From Desulfosalsimonas propionicica (lineage in GTDB: Bacteria > Desulfobacterota > Desulfobacteria > Desulfobacterales > Desulfosalsimonadaceae), in assembly GCF_013761005.1 (NCBI RefSeq), contig NZ_JACDUS010000001.1, forward strand, positions 124,001-188,000: a stretch of 64,000 bases of DNA, read 5' to 3'. The notes below the pieces were generated by a model that had not been told where the DNA came from, made no database searches, and worked only from the letters and a program-made list of their open reading frames with translations. A program made the translations under genes and the position numbers. Numbering within the stretch: position 1 is the first letter of the stretch; each line of letters opens with the position of its first letter. Shown here piece after piece: positions 53,137 through 63,252 of this stretch.

Positions 53137-54003
53137 ATGCATACGCGAAAACCCGCATTTGCCGGCTCCTGGTATCCCGGGGATGCTGATGGATGCAAGC
53201 GCATGATCCGCTCGTTTCTGGAACAAAACCGTTTTGCCGCAAAAATTTCCAAAACCGCAGCCGGCGGCATCGTGCCCCATGCCGGCTGGGCTTTTTCCGG
53301 CGAGTTGGCCTGCCGGGTCATCGCCCATGTGCGGGGCGATACGGCAAAACCGGACCCGGACGTGGTCATCGTTTTCGGCATGCACCTGCCGCCCGGGACC
53401 CAGCCGGTCATGATGACCCAGGGTGCCTGGCAGACGCCCCTGGGCGATATTGAAATCCAGGAGCAGCTGGCAGAAGCCGTGGCCGGTCAATTTTCCTGTG
53501 CCATTGAAACCCCGGACAATTTTGTGCCGGAAAACACCATTGAACTCCAACTGCCCTTTGTGAAACACTTTTTCCCGGATTCCAGAGTTGTCACCATTGG
53601 GGTACCCCCTTCCCAAACCGCCCTGGAGCTTGGCCGGTTTGCGGCAAAAAAGGCCGCAGAATTCAATCTTTCCGCCAAAGTAATCGGATCAACGGATCTG
53701 ACCCATTACGGACCCGATTTCAACTTCACCCCTGCCGGCACGGGACCGGATGCCTATCAATGGGTGAAGACCCAAAACGACCGACGGGTCATTGACAAAA
53801 TGCTGGAAATGGAAGGCCCGGCAGTGATACAAGAAGGGCTTTCCAACCAGAACGCCTGCTGTGCCGGAGCAGCGGCCGCGGCCATTGCCGCGTCAAAAAC
53901 CCTTGGGGCCACCACCGGGCACCTGGTGGGCTACAGCTCCAGTTATGAAAAAAATCCCGGAAGCACTTTTGTGGGATACGGAGGCATTGTGTATACCCGA
54001 TGA
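53137..54003 (+). CDS. AmmeMemoRadiSam system protein B (MEMO1 family)
   Basis: 288 residues. It starts with RKPAFAGSWYPGD, the MEMO hallmark, then VPHAGWAFSG (His), FGMHLPPGTQPV (His), STDLTHYG and NACCAGAAAAAIA (Cys). These correspond to the two His and one Cys that bind iron in human MEMO1. In bacteria it usually neighbours an AMMECR1 gene and a radical SAM gene; neither is seen here. AAGGAGGTG precedes the ATG. Its stop overlaps the next start (ATGA). Confidence 0.88.
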   Translation: MHTRKPAFAGSWYPGDADGCKRMIRSFLEQNRFAAKISKTAAGGIVPHAGWAFSGELACRVIAHVRGDTAKPDPDVVIVFGMHLPPGTQPVMMTQGAWQTPLGDIEIQEQLAEAVAGQFSCAIETPDNFVPENTIELQLPFVKHFFPDSRVVTIGVPPSQTALELGRFAAKKAAEFNLSAKVIGSTDLTHYGPDFNFTPAGTGPDAYQWVKTQNDRRVIDKMLEMEGPAVIQEGLSNQNACCAGAAAAAIAASKTLGATTGHLVGYSSSYEKNPGSTFVGYGGIVYTR

Positions 54004-55859
54004 TGGACAATGTGATGGAAAACTGGGAGAAGCATACGGTTTCCCCGGAAAAGGTCCTTGCACGGATCGAGCCAGGCATGTGCATTTTTCTGAGCACGGG
54101 AACGGCCGAGCCGCGTACCCTGGTGCGGCATCTCATGGACTCGGACATGGCAAATCTCCAGGATCTGGAGCTGTTTCAGCTCCTGAGCTTCGGAGACGCC
54201 CTTTGCCTGAAGCGGCTCCAGAGCCAGAAATACCGGCTCAAAACGTTTTTCTCAGGCTGGGTGGCCAGGGAGGCCATCACCGAGGGACGGGTGGATCTGA
54301 TTCCCAGCCGGTTTTCCCGGCTCACCCGCCTGGTGGCCTCCAGGCGCATTCCTTTTGATGCCGCTTTTGTTCAGATCTCGCCGCCAAACCGGCTGGGCTA
54401 CTGCAGTCTGGGCGTATCGGTTGACATCGCCCACATGGCTATCAGCCAGGCGGGGTTTGTGGCAGGGGAAATCAATCCGGACATGCCCCAGACCATGGGA
54501 GATTCGTTTGTACCCATGGATGCCTTTGACATGCTGGTTAAATCCGATGAGGCGCCTATTTACTTTTCAAGGGCGGCCGTGGATGAAAATTTCGACAAGG
54601 TAGCCCAGAATGCCGCCTCCCTGGTGGAGGACGGCAGCTGCATCGCCTTTTCCATCGGCCCGCTCTACGAGGCCCTGGGCCGCCATCTGCAAAACAAAAA
54701 AAACCTTTCCATCCACACGCCCATATTCACGGACGCGGCCATGGACCTGGTCAAAAGCGGGGCCGTGACCAACCGCAACAAAGAGCATTTTCCCGGAAAA
54801 TCCGTGGCCTCCTATGCCATGGGCACAAGGGAGCTCTGGCAATGGCTCGACTGCAATCCCCTGGTGGAATTCCAGGGGCTGGACAAGGTTTTCAACCCCA
54901 TGCGCATCGGCCGGGACAGGCGCTTTATTGCCATTGTCCAGTGCCGCAGGGCCGATCTCACCGGCCGGATCGCCTTGCACGTGTCCAAAGGCAACGTGAT
55001 TACGGACCCGGCCGAAGTGATTGATTTTTTCAACGGTGCTGAAATCTCAGAAGAAGGATTTTCCATATTTGCCCTGCCGTCGCGCAATCTCAAGGGCCAG
55101 TCCAATATCCTGTTTTCCATCGAGGAGATGCCAAACCAGCTCAATGTTCGCGAATCCATTGATTTCGTGGCCACCGAATACGGGGTGGCCAATTTAAACG
55201 GCCGCACCGTGCGGGAGCGGGCCATGGCCATGATAGAAATCGCCCACCCCGATGACCGGTTCAAACTGGTGGAGGAAGCAAAGGCCCAGAACCTGATCTA
55301 CCCGGATCAGATCTTTCTGGCTGAAAGCGCTCATCTGTATCCCGCAGACATTGAAACCGTGCAGGTGTTTAAAAATGATCTCAAGGTCCGTTTCCGTCCT
55401 TTGCGGCCGTCTGACGAGGAGGAAATGCGCCGGCTGTTTTACCGGTTTTCCGACGAATCGGTCTATTACCGGTATTTCACCCCGCTGAAAACCATGCCCC
55501 ACTCCCGGATGCAGTCTTACGTAAACGTGGACTACTCCAAAGACATATCCATTGTGGGCGTGGTAGGCGAGCCCGGCCAGGGCCGGATCATTGCAGAGGC
55601 CCGTTACATCAAAGACCCGCACAGCCCGTACGGGGATGTGGCCTTTATCGTGGATGAGCACTACCAGGGCTACGGAATTGCCACCTACATGTACCAAAAG
55701 CTCATGCGCCTGGCCAAAGAACGCGGCCTGCAGGGATTTACCGCAGACGTGATGCCGGCCAACAAATCCATGATGCGGGTGTTTGAAAAAGGCGATGCAG
55801 AGGTGAAAGCCGCCCTGGAATCCGGCATATACCGTCTGACCATCCGGTTTCACGAATAA
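54000..55859 (+). CDS. Acetyl-CoA hydrolase/CoA-transferase fused to a GNAT acetyltransferase
   Basis: 619 residues. Residues about 1-430 are an acetyl-CoA hydrolase/transferase-type domain (FVQISPPNRLGYCSLGVSVD and FVATEYGVANLNGRTVRERA). Residues about 455-619 are a GNAT domain (VRFRPLRPSDEEEMRRLF, acyl-CoA loop YQGYGIATYM). At the place where active CoA-transferases of this family have the catalytic Glu (IH-S/T-E-M), this protein reads IHTPIF (Pro241), so covalent CoA transfer is doubtful. The N-terminal half may instead bind an acyl-CoA and regulate the acetyltransferase. It is coupled to the MEMO gene by a 4-bp overlap. Confidence 0.85.
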   Translation: MMDNVMENWEKHTVSPEKVLARIEPGMCIFLSTGTAEPRTLVRHLMDSDMANLQDLELFQLLSFGDALCLKRLQSQKYRLKTFFSGWVAREAITEGRVDLIPSRFSRLTRLVASRRIPFDAAFVQISPPNRLGYCSLGVSVDIAHMAISQAGFVAGEINPDMPQTMGDSFVPMDAFDMLVKSDEAPIYFSRAAVDENFDKVAQNAASLVEDGSCIAFSIGPLYEALGRHLQNKKNLSIHTPIFTDAAMDLVKSGAVTNRNKEHFPGKSVASYAMGTRELWQWLDCNPLVEFQGLDKVFNPMRIGRDRRFIAIVQCRRADLTGRIALHVSKGNVITDPAEVIDFFNGAEISEEGFSIFALPSRNLKGQSNILFSIEEMPNQLNVRESIDFVATEYGVANLNGRTVRERAMAMIEIAHPDDRFKLVEEAKAQNLIYPDQIFLAESAHLYPADIETVQVFKNDLKVRFRPLRPSDEEEMRRLFYRFSDESVYYRYFTPLKTMPHSRMQSYVNVDYSKDISIVGVVGEPGQGRIIAEARYIKDPHSPYGDVAFIVDEHYQGYGIATYMYQKLMRLAKERGLQGFTADVMPANKSMMRVFEKGDAEVKAALESGIYRLTIRFHE

Positions 55860-55878
55860 TTTTTTCCCTTAATTGGCA

Positions 55879-56733
55879 ATGGCGGCCGGCAGCATGCAAA
55901 ACCCCCTTGTTTCAGTGATCATACCGGTTTACAACCGACAGGACTTTATCGCCGATGCCGTGGACTCGGTGCTGGCACAAAAGTATGCGCCCTTTGAGCT
56001 CATTGTGGTTGATGACGGCTCAACTGATGACACGGCCCGGATTCTTTCGGCCTATAAAGAGCGCATTTGTGTCATCCACCAGGAAAACGCCGGGGTGAGT
56101 GCCGCGCGAAACCGGGGTGTGCGGGCGGCCGCAGCCGAATGGATCGCGTTTCTGGACTCGGATGACTACTGGCTTTCCGGAAAACTGACCCGGCAGATGG
56201 CCTGGTTTGCCGCAAACCCGCAGATGCGCATCTGTCAGACAGAAGAATACTGGATCCGCAAAAAAAAACGCGTGAACCCGGGCCGGCGTCATCAAAAGCA
56301 GCAAGGCCATATTTTCAAGCCATGCCTTTGGCTCTGCCTGATCAGCCCCTCTGCGGTCATGCTGCACCGATCCCTGTTTGAGCAGCACGGGGGATTTAAC
56401 GAGGCCCTGCCCGCATGCGAGGACTATGATCTGTGGCTCAAAATCACCTGCACCGAACCCGTGGGTCTGATTTCCACGCCCTTGATCGTCAAGCAGGGCG
56501 GCCACGCCGATCAACTGTCGGCCCGGCCCGGGCTGGACCGCTACCGGATTGCCGCCATCTGCCATGTCATGGCCTCAGGCCGGCTCAGCCCCGGGCAGTA
56601 CCGGGCCGCGGCAGCCGCGCTTGCCGAAAAATGCCGGATTTATGCCCAGGGATGCGAAAAACGGGGAAAACGCAAACAAGCCGCCTGGTACCGGAACCTG
56701 ATCCAGGACCCGTCTGCGGGGGTCAGTTCCTAG
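55879..56733 (+). CDS. Family 2 glycosyltransferase
   Basis: 284 residues. The GT-A fold has SVIIPVYNRQDFIADAVDSV, IVVDDGSTDDT, VSAARNRGV and the DxD-like FLDSDDYW. ACEDYDLWLKI provides the later acidic motif. It transfers a sugar from a nucleotide sugar to an unknown acceptor, likely in surface polysaccharide or lipid glycosylation, though no polysaccharide cluster surrounds it. The C-terminus is basic. Starts at TTG 55873 or a later ATG are possible. Its stop overlaps by 4 bp the hrpA stop on the other strand. Confidence 0.85.
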   Translation: MAAGSMQNPLVSVIIPVYNRQDFIADAVDSVLAQKYAPFELIVVDDGSTDDTARILSAYKERICVIHQENAGVSAARNRGVRAAAAEWIAFLDSDDYWLSGKLTRQMAWFAANPQMRICQTEEYWIRKKKRVNPGRRHQKQQGHIFKPCLWLCLISPSAVMLHRSLFEQHGGFNEALPACEDYDLWLKITCTEPVGLISTPLIVKQGGHADQLSARPGLDRYRIAAICHVMASGRLSPGQYRAAAAALAEKCRIYAQGCEKRGKRKQAAWYRNLIQDPSAGVSS

Positions 56734-59700
56734 GTCATTCTCCTGATTTCCTGATACATCTGCTTTAGCCGCTTTTCTGAGACCGGGACTGCGGTTTTTA
56801 ATTCCTGGGCAAACAAAGATACCGCAAATTCCTGGATCATCCAGAAAAAGGATTCCACCTGTTGGCGTTTTTCCGCGGAGGCCGACTCATCCAAAGACCG
56901 GATCAGCTCGGTGAGAAAATTTTCAACCCCGGCCAGGCGCGCAGCCTTTGCCTTTTCCTTGTCCGGATCATTGATTCCCCGCTCGGCCCTTAGGCCCAAC
57001 GCCTCCAGGTATCTTGGAAGATGGGCCATGGTCTCTGTATCATAGAGTTCAATGAAATTTTCCGGCACCAATTGCGAAATCCGGGTGCGGATCTGGGCCA
57101 GAAGCCCGGGGGCCTGGCCGGCCTTGGAATACCGTGCTTCAAAGCCGTGGGTCTGCTGCCGGGTTTTGTGATGGGCCTCAAGCACCCGGAGTACGGCCTT
57201 TTGAATCTCCATGCCCCTTTCCATTATCCGGTTGATGTTTTTCTCTCCGTGGGTGTAAAATTGCGCCCGGGTCCGGATATTGACGGCAAACAGCTCGGTT
57301 TGAACCCTTTGCACCATCTGGTCAGCAACCGCGTCAGCACCCCCGAAATACACTGCCATGGGTTTTGCCGAAGCCGGCAGGCTCAGGCTGCGACGAAGGT
57401 GTTTGAAGGATTTGGCAAAATAATGGGCATACAGGCAGGCCACCCCGTTTTTATGGGTTTGTTCGGCCTGGATACGGTTGTCGAGCAGCCGCAGATCCGC
57501 CCCGTTTCTCCCGGGTACCAGGGCCGGATACACGGGCCATGCCTGCCCGCCGGCCCCGGACACGGAAACGGTTTCCGGCAAATCCGGCAGATCCCAGTCC
57601 GTGATCCCCTGTTTTTCCCATTTTTTCCTTTCCTCCTGCAGGTCATCGGAAAGCCCCTCTTTTGCCGCCCCCCGGGTCAAAACAGACCTGTCCCGGCCGG
57701 CGACCAGTTCCTTTCCCTCCGGATCCACAAGGGAAAACCGGAGCCGGAGATGATCGGGCAGATCCGCCTCGCTCCATGCATTTGCCGGAATATCCACATG
57801 AAATGTATCATATATAAACCGGCTCAGACTGCCGGCAAGAGAATCGCGATACATGGGCATCTCGCTCATGATCCGCGAAACCGTCTCAGAAACCGGCACC
57901 AGCTGCCTGCGCCATTTTTTGGGCAGGTTGCGGATCAGGGCGGTGATTTTTTCCTCCAGCAGGCCCGGCACCACCCAGTCCGTGCTTTGTTTCGGCAGCC
58001 GGCCGGCGGCCGAGGCCGGCACCCGGATGGTGACCCCGTCATCATCACCCCCTGGATTAAACGCATATTCACAAAAAAACCGCTGCCCTCCCAGCCGGAT
58101 CTGGTCCGGGTACAGGGACAGCTCGTCTGTGTCTGCATCAGCGGCCATAAGATCCTGTTCAGACATTTTTAAAAAATCGTCCGAACCCGCATCCTGAATC
58201 TTTTTTTTCAGGGTGCGCATGTCATAAACCCCTGAAAGCCGATCTTTGTAAAATGCCATCATATCGGCCTCACCGGCCAGCAACTCCCGGCGGCGGATGC
58301 GGTTTTCCCTGTCCCGGATCTGCTCGGCCAAAGACCAGTTATGGGTCATAAAGGGCAAAACCGTTTGCACATCCCCCTCGATCAGGGCGTTTCGGATAAA
58401 GATCTCTTCTGCCGCATCCGGATCGATTCTGCCGTATAACACCGGCCTGGCAGAAACAATGATCAGCCCGTAGAGGCTGACCTGCTCATCAGCCACCACG
58501 GTCTCGCGCTTTTTCTCCCACCTGGGGCTGAGATGGGTGTATTTGCACCTGGCCCCGCCCAGGGCTTCGAGCCAGGCCGGATCGATATTGGCACAGGTTC
58601 TGGCAAATTTCCGGGTAGTTTCCACGATCTCTGCGGCCACGATCCACTCACCGGCCCTGTTAAACAGCCCTGAGCCCGGAAAAATCATCACCTCCTGCTG
58701 CCGGGCGGCCCAGTAAAGGTTTTTTTCCCTGCGCCGGGCGATATTGGACAAAAACCCGCTGGTCACGGACTTGTGAACCGCGGTGTACAAATCGGAAAAA
58801 TCCGGTTTTCCCTTTTTGGCCCCAGTCTTTTTTTCCTGGTTTTCGGGCCCGGAACCGGGCAGAGGATGAATTTCGAGCCCGGATTCGGCCAGCAGGTCCA
58901 CCATCTGGTCATAGACATCAAACCATTCGCGCATGCGTTTAAATGAAAGATAATAGTCCCGGCAGAAGCGCTTGAGTTCGCCGGCCCGGACCTTGGGCCG
59001 GATGGTTGAACTGTTTTGGGTACAGGCGCAAAACAGGTTGTAGAGGGTGATAAAATCCGAGGCCCGATCCACGAAAGCCGCCCGCGCCTGATCAGCCTGG
59101 GCCTCCTTGCCCTCGGGCCGCTCCCTGGGATCGATCACGGAAAGGGCTGCGGCCACCACCGTGACCGGGCCCAGACACCGGTTTTGGTCCGCCTCGATAA
59201 GCATCCGCGAAAGCCTTGGATCCAGGGGCATTTTGGCCATGATCCGGCCCTTTTGGGTCAGGCGGGGCATTTTGGCGGGCCTCTTTTTGCCCTTGCCCGG
59301 CTTTTCAACCGCGCCGAGTTCGTCGAGGATATCAAAGCCGTCTCTGATCTGTTTCTGCGGCGGTGCGTCCACAAAGGGAAAATCCCGGATCGCACCCAGG
59401 CGCAGGGAAATCATCCGCAAAATCACCTCTGCCAGGTTGGCCCGCAGGATTTCGGGCAAGGTGTAAACAGGTCGGGACAGGTAGTCCTGCTCGGAATAAA
59501 GCCTGATGCAGACCCCGTTTTGCACCCGGCCGCATCTGCCCATGCGCTGGTCTGCGCTGCTCTGCGATATCGGGGAAACCGGAAGGGCGGTGGTGCGGGT
59601 GCCGGGATGATAGTAAGAGACCCGGGCCAGGCCCGTGTCAATGACATACTTGATGCCCGGGATGGTAATGGAGGTTTCGGCCACGTTGGTGGCCACAACG

Positions 59701-60755
59701 ATTTTTCTTCCCCGGGCCGGCTGAAAGACCCTTACCTGATCGGCTGCGGCAAGCCTTGCATACAGGGGAAGAATCACGGCGTTTTTATATTTCCTGCCCT
59801 CAAGGGCCTCGCATGTCTCGCGGATATCGCGCTCGGTGGGCATGAAAATCAAAACATCACCAAAGGCCGACTCCCTTTCGATGCGGTCCATGGCCGCGGC
59901 AGCCGCGTCCACGTATGAATAGTCCCCTGCCTCGGCGCCGGTTTCCTCCGGGGGCATCCAGCGGACCTCCACCGGATACATGCGGCCGGAAACCTCAATT
60001 ATGGGCGCATCACCAAAGGCCTTGGAAAATTTTTCCGTATCAATGGTGGCAGAAGTGACAATCACCTTCAAATCCGGACGGGTGCGGACCAAACCCCGAA
60101 GCAGTCCCAGGAGAAAATCAATGTTGAGGCTTCGTTCATGGGCCTCGTCCACGATCAGGGTGTCATATTCATTTAAATACTTGTCCCCCTGGGTCTCTGC
60201 GAGCAAAACCCCGTCGGTCATCATCTTGATAACAGTCTGGTCGCTGACCCGGTCGGAGAACCGGATTTTGCAGCCAACGCCGGCCCCGGTCTGCTGGCCG
60301 AGTTCTTCTGCGATGCGGTCTGCCACGGTGACCGCGGCAATGCGCCGGGGCTGGGTGCAACCGATGCGTCCGTCAAGACCCCGGCCGGCCTGCAGGCAGA
60401 ACTTGGGCAGCTGGGTGGTTTTGCCCGAACCGGTCTCCCCGGATATGATCACCACCTGGTGGGCGGCGATGGCCGCTGTTATTTCATCCTGCTTTTCCCA
60501 TACAGGCAGATCCGGGTTGGCGGATATCTCCGGAAGATTGTCCATCCGCTGTTTTCGCACGGCAATGGAGGCATCAATTCGCTTTTCTGCGCGCTGAAGG
60601 ATTTCTGCCGGATCTTTGGGCTTTTTTTTGCCGGCAGTGCCCTTTTCGATACGACGGATTTCCCACTCCACGGCATGCCGGTCACAGTGAAGGGCGCGAT
60701 CCATTTTTGACCGAAGCCGAAAGATTTGTTTCCGGATTTCTTGACTCGTGCTCAT
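56730..60755 (-). CDS. hrpA: ATP-dependent RNA helicase HrpA
   Basis: About 1341 residues, the length of HrpA. The DEAH-box core has GETGSGKTTQLPKF (Walker A), TQPRRIAAVTVADR, VDEAHERSLNIDFLLG, VTSATID, VATNVAETSITIPGI and QRMGRCGRVQNG. The helicase-associated and OB-fold regions follow, then the long HrpA-specific C-terminal domain. HrpA acts on mRNA and on stalled or collided ribosomes. I take MSTSQEIRKQ as the start; the frame extends 31 codons further without support. It is convergent with the glycosyltransferase gene. Confidence 0.93.
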   Translation of the reverse strand: MSTSQEIRKQIFRLRSKMDRALHCDRHAVEWEIRRIEKGTAGKKKPKDPAEILQRAEKRIDASIAVRKQRMDNLPEISANPDLPVWEKQDEITAAIAAHQVVIISGETGSGKTTQLPKFCLQAGRGLDGRIGCTQPRRIAAVTVADRIAEELGQQTGAGVGCKIRFSDRVSDQTVIKMMTDGVLLAETQGDKYLNEYDTLIVDEAHERSLNIDFLLGLLRGLVRTRPDLKVIVTSATIDTEKFSKAFGDAPIIEVSGRMYPVEVRWMPPEETGAEAGDYSYVDAAAAAMDRIERESAFGDVLIFMPTERDIRETCEALEGRKYKNAVILPLYARLAAADQVRVFQPARGRKIVVATNVAETSITIPGIKYVIDTGLARVSYYHPGTRTTALPVSPISQSSADQRMGRCGRVQNGVCIRLYSEQDYLSRPVYTLPEILRANLAEVILRMISLRLGAIRDFPFVDAPPQKQIRDGFDILDELGAVEKPGKGKKRPAKMPRLTQKGRIMAKMPLDPRLSRMLIEADQNRCLGPVTVVAAALSVIDPRERPEGKEAQADQARAAFVDRASDFITLYNLFCACTQNSSTIRPKVRAGELKRFCRDYYLSFKRMREWFDVYDQMVDLLAESGLEIHPLPGSGPENQEKKTGAKKGKPDFSDLYTAVHKSVTSGFLSNIARRREKNLYWAARQQEVMIFPGSGLFNRAGEWIVAAEIVETTRKFARTCANIDPAWLEALGGARCKYTHLSPRWEKKRETVVADEQVSLYGLIIVSARPVLYGRIDPDAAEEIFIRNALIEGDVQTVLPFMTHNWSLAEQIRDRENRIRRRELLAGEADMMAFYKDRLSGVYDMRTLKKKIQDAGSDDFLKMSEQDLMAADADTDELSLYPDQIRLGGQRFFCEYAFNPGGDDDGVTIRVPASAAGRLPKQSTDWVVPGLLEEKITALIRNLPKKWRRQLVPVSETVSRIMSEMPMYRDSLAGSLSRFIYDTFHVDIPANAWSEADLPDHLRLRFSLVDPEGKELVAGRDRSVLTRGAAKEGLSDDLQEERKKWEKQGITDWDLPDLPETVSVSGAGGQAWPVYPALVPGRNGADLRLLDNRIQAEQTHKNGVACLYAHYFAKSFKHLRRSLSLPASAKPMAVYFGGADAVADQMVQRVQTELFAVNIRTRAQFYTHGEKNINRIMERGMEIQKAVLRVLEAHHKTRQQTHGFEARYSKAGQAPGLLAQIRTRISQLVPENFIELYDTETMAHLPRYLEALGLRAERGINDPDKEKAKAARLAGVENFLTELIRSLDESASAEKRQQVESFFWMIQEFAVSLFAQELKTAVPVSEKRLKQMYQEIRRMT

Positions 60756-61007
60756 ACGGCAATTATTCAATGGTTGAGTTGTATCCAAAAAAAACATGCA
60801 AGCCGCTTTTTCCGGGCAAACCGCCAAAAAGCGGCCTGCCTGCGGCATGAAAAGGCAACATAGCGATACTTTGGGGCAAAATCAAGGAACACCAAAAATT
60901 TCAAAATAAAAATAGATTTTTTCCACTTTTATGCACCTGTAAAATATGATAAACGGATGGAGCACAGAAAAGGCACTCCTGCATAATCGCCAATTCGGAT
61001 ACGCACA

Positions 61008-63224
61008 ATGATCAAGCATTTTGACCGCCGGATTTTTCCGGTCTGTTTTCTTGCGTGCTTTCTGCCTGCAGCTGCAAGAGCAGAAACCACCCCTTTTGTC
61101 ACACAAACCGGTACATGGCTCTGCCAGACCGGCTATGCCGGATGGGCTGGCGCGGGCGCAGCACTGCTGGTCTTTGTGCTGGCCTGCTTTCTGATTCTTC
61201 TGCTGCGCCAGCAAAGCAGAATCCGAAAGATGAAAGCCGAAATCAACCGGCAGCGAAAAACCGCGGACAAAGCCATCCGGCAGCAGCAGTCAATGGAAGA
61301 CATCCTTAACCATCTTAATGATTATGTGTTCTTCCACGATCTTGCCGGCAATTTCTCTGAATTCAACAGCGCCGTAAGACGGGATTCGGACTATTCAGCC
61401 ACAGAGTTAAAGCAGATGAACCTCAAAAACCTGGTGCGCGACTTCTACACCCCCGAGGTGGACGAATATCTCCAGCGGGTCCGAAAAAACGGAAAGGACC
61501 ATGGCTACATGCGGCTGGTCAACAAGGACGGAAAAGACCTGATCCTGGAATACACCAGTACCCTGATCCACAAACACGGAGGCAAGGTTGCGGGCGTGCG
61601 CGGCATTGCCAGGAACGTCACCAAACAGCACAAAACGCGCAAAGCCCTGAAAAAAAGCGAAAAAAAATACCGGACCATTTTAAACACCATTGAAGACGGT
61701 TATTACGAAGTGGACCTGGCCGGTCATTACCGGCTGTTAAACCGAGCAATACTCCGCATGCACAATTGCACATGGGAGGAGCTCAAGGGTCAGAGTTATA
61801 AAAAAATCATTGACGAAGAAGATGTCCAGTCCGTATTCGAAACTTTCAACTACGTCTACCGAACCGGAAATCCGGTCAAGGCATTTAACTGGAAAACCCG
61901 CAGAAAAGACGGCAGCATCCTGCACCTGGAAGCCTCGGTTTCCCTGCTCTACGACAATAAAGGAAAACCCGCGGGTTTTCGGGGAATCACCCGGGATATT
62001 TCAGAACGCATCCAGGCCCGGAGAAAAACCCGGCAGCTCGAAGCGCGGCTTCAGCAGGCCCAGAAAATGGAATCCATCGGCACCCTGGCCGGGGGTATCG
62101 CCCATGATTTCAACAATGTGCTGTTTCCCATCATCGGATATACGGAACTGGCCCTCCAGGACCTCCCTTCGCAAACCTCGGCTGCTGCAAATCTGGAAAA
62201 AGTACTCCAGGCTGCTGACCGGGCCAAGGGGCTGGTGCGCCAGATTCTGGCCTTCAGCCGCCAAAGCACCGAGCAGGACCCGGAACCTGTGCAGGTTGAG
62301 CCCATCATCAAGGAAACCCTGAAACTGCTTCGCAACACCATCCCCGCATCCATTGAAATCCACTCAGACATCCCGCAGGATGTAGGTGCTGTGACCATTC
62401 ACCCGGCCCAGTTCCACCAGGTGATCATGAACCTTTGCACCAACGCCTATCATGCCATGGAAAACCAGCCAACCGGAAAACTTGAAGTCCATCTCAGGCG
62501 GGTACAGGTCACGGCTGAAAACACCGGATTCCATGCCCAGCTTGAAGCCGGCACATATATCTGCATGACCGTAGCCGACACAGGATGCGGCATGTCCGCC
62601 GAGGTGATGGAAAAGATTTTCGATCCTTATTTTACCACCAAATCCCAGGACAAAGGCACCGGCCTGGGCCTGTCAGTGAGCTACGGAATCGCCCAAAACG
62701 CCGGGGGAATCATTATCACAAACAGTACGCCCGGGAAAGGAAGCCGCTTTCATGTTTACCTGCCCGCAGCCAAAAGCCGCCAGGACCGGCAGCCCGACCC
62801 GAAACCCGGCACTTCCCTGCCTGAAGGCAGTGAACGAATTTTGCTGGTCGATGATGAAAAACGGGTTCTTGAAGTCGAACAAATGACCCTGGAAAAACTG
62901 GGTTACCAGGTCACTGCATTTTCTGACAGTCCAGAGGCGTTTAATGCCTTTAAAGCCAACCCTGATCGTTTTGACCTGGTCATCACCGACCAGAGCATGC
63001 CGCAGATCAGCGGCATTGAGCTGGCACGGAAAATCCGGCAGATCCGCAGTCATGTCCCGGTTATCCTGTGTTCCGGGTACAGTGAAAAGATCACGCGGGA
63101 AACCACCCTGGAAGACGACATCCAGGCTGTTTTGCTCAAGCCCATCGCCAGGCAGGAAATGGCCGGGGTCATTCGAAAAACTCTTGATTCCATCAAACAA
63201 ATACCTGTAAAAGAACAAAAGTGA
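61008..63224 (+). CDS. PAS-domain hybrid histidine kinase with receiver domain
   Basis: 738 residues. A hydrophobic N-terminus and a membrane helix (GAGAALLVFVLACFLILLL) are followed by a short coiled coil and two PAS domains (about 95-205 and 215-330). The HisKA dimerisation box is ESIGTLAGGIAHDFNNVLFP, where His in AHDF is the phosphorylation site. The HATPase lobe has NLCTNAYHAM, DTGCGM and GTGLGLSVSYG. The C-terminal receiver domain has ILLVDDEKRVLE and the acceptor Asp in LVITDQSMP. It is a membrane sensor with its own receiver. The response-regulator gene starts 28 bp downstream, so they form one operon. Confidence 0.92.
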   Translation: MIKHFDRRIFPVCFLACFLPAAARAETTPFVTQTGTWLCQTGYAGWAGAGAALLVFVLACFLILLLRQQSRIRKMKAEINRQRKTADKAIRQQQSMEDILNHLNDYVFFHDLAGNFSEFNSAVRRDSDYSATELKQMNLKNLVRDFYTPEVDEYLQRVRKNGKDHGYMRLVNKDGKDLILEYTSTLIHKHGGKVAGVRGIARNVTKQHKTRKALKKSEKKYRTILNTIEDGYYEVDLAGHYRLLNRAILRMHNCTWEELKGQSYKKIIDEEDVQSVFETFNYVYRTGNPVKAFNWKTRRKDGSILHLEASVSLLYDNKGKPAGFRGITRDISERIQARRKTRQLEARLQQAQKMESIGTLAGGIAHDFNNVLFPIIGYTELALQDLPSQTSAAANLEKVLQAADRAKGLVRQILAFSRQSTEQDPEPVQVEPIIKETLKLLRNTIPASIEIHSDIPQDVGAVTIHPAQFHQVIMNLCTNAYHAMENQPTGKLEVHLRRVQVTAENTGFHAQLEAGTYICMTVADTGCGMSAEVMEKIFDPYFTTKSQDKGTGLGLSVSYGIAQNAGGIIITNSTPGKGSRFHVYLPAAKSRQDRQPDPKPGTSLPEGSERILLVDDEKRVLEVEQMTLEKLGYQVTAFSDSPEAFNAFKANPDRFDLVITDQSMPQISGIELARKIRQIRSHVPVILCSGYSEKITRETTLEDDIQAVLLKPIARQEMAGVIRKTLDSIKQIPVKEQK

Positions 63225-63252
63225 CAAAAAAAAGCAGGAAAGCAATAAATTG

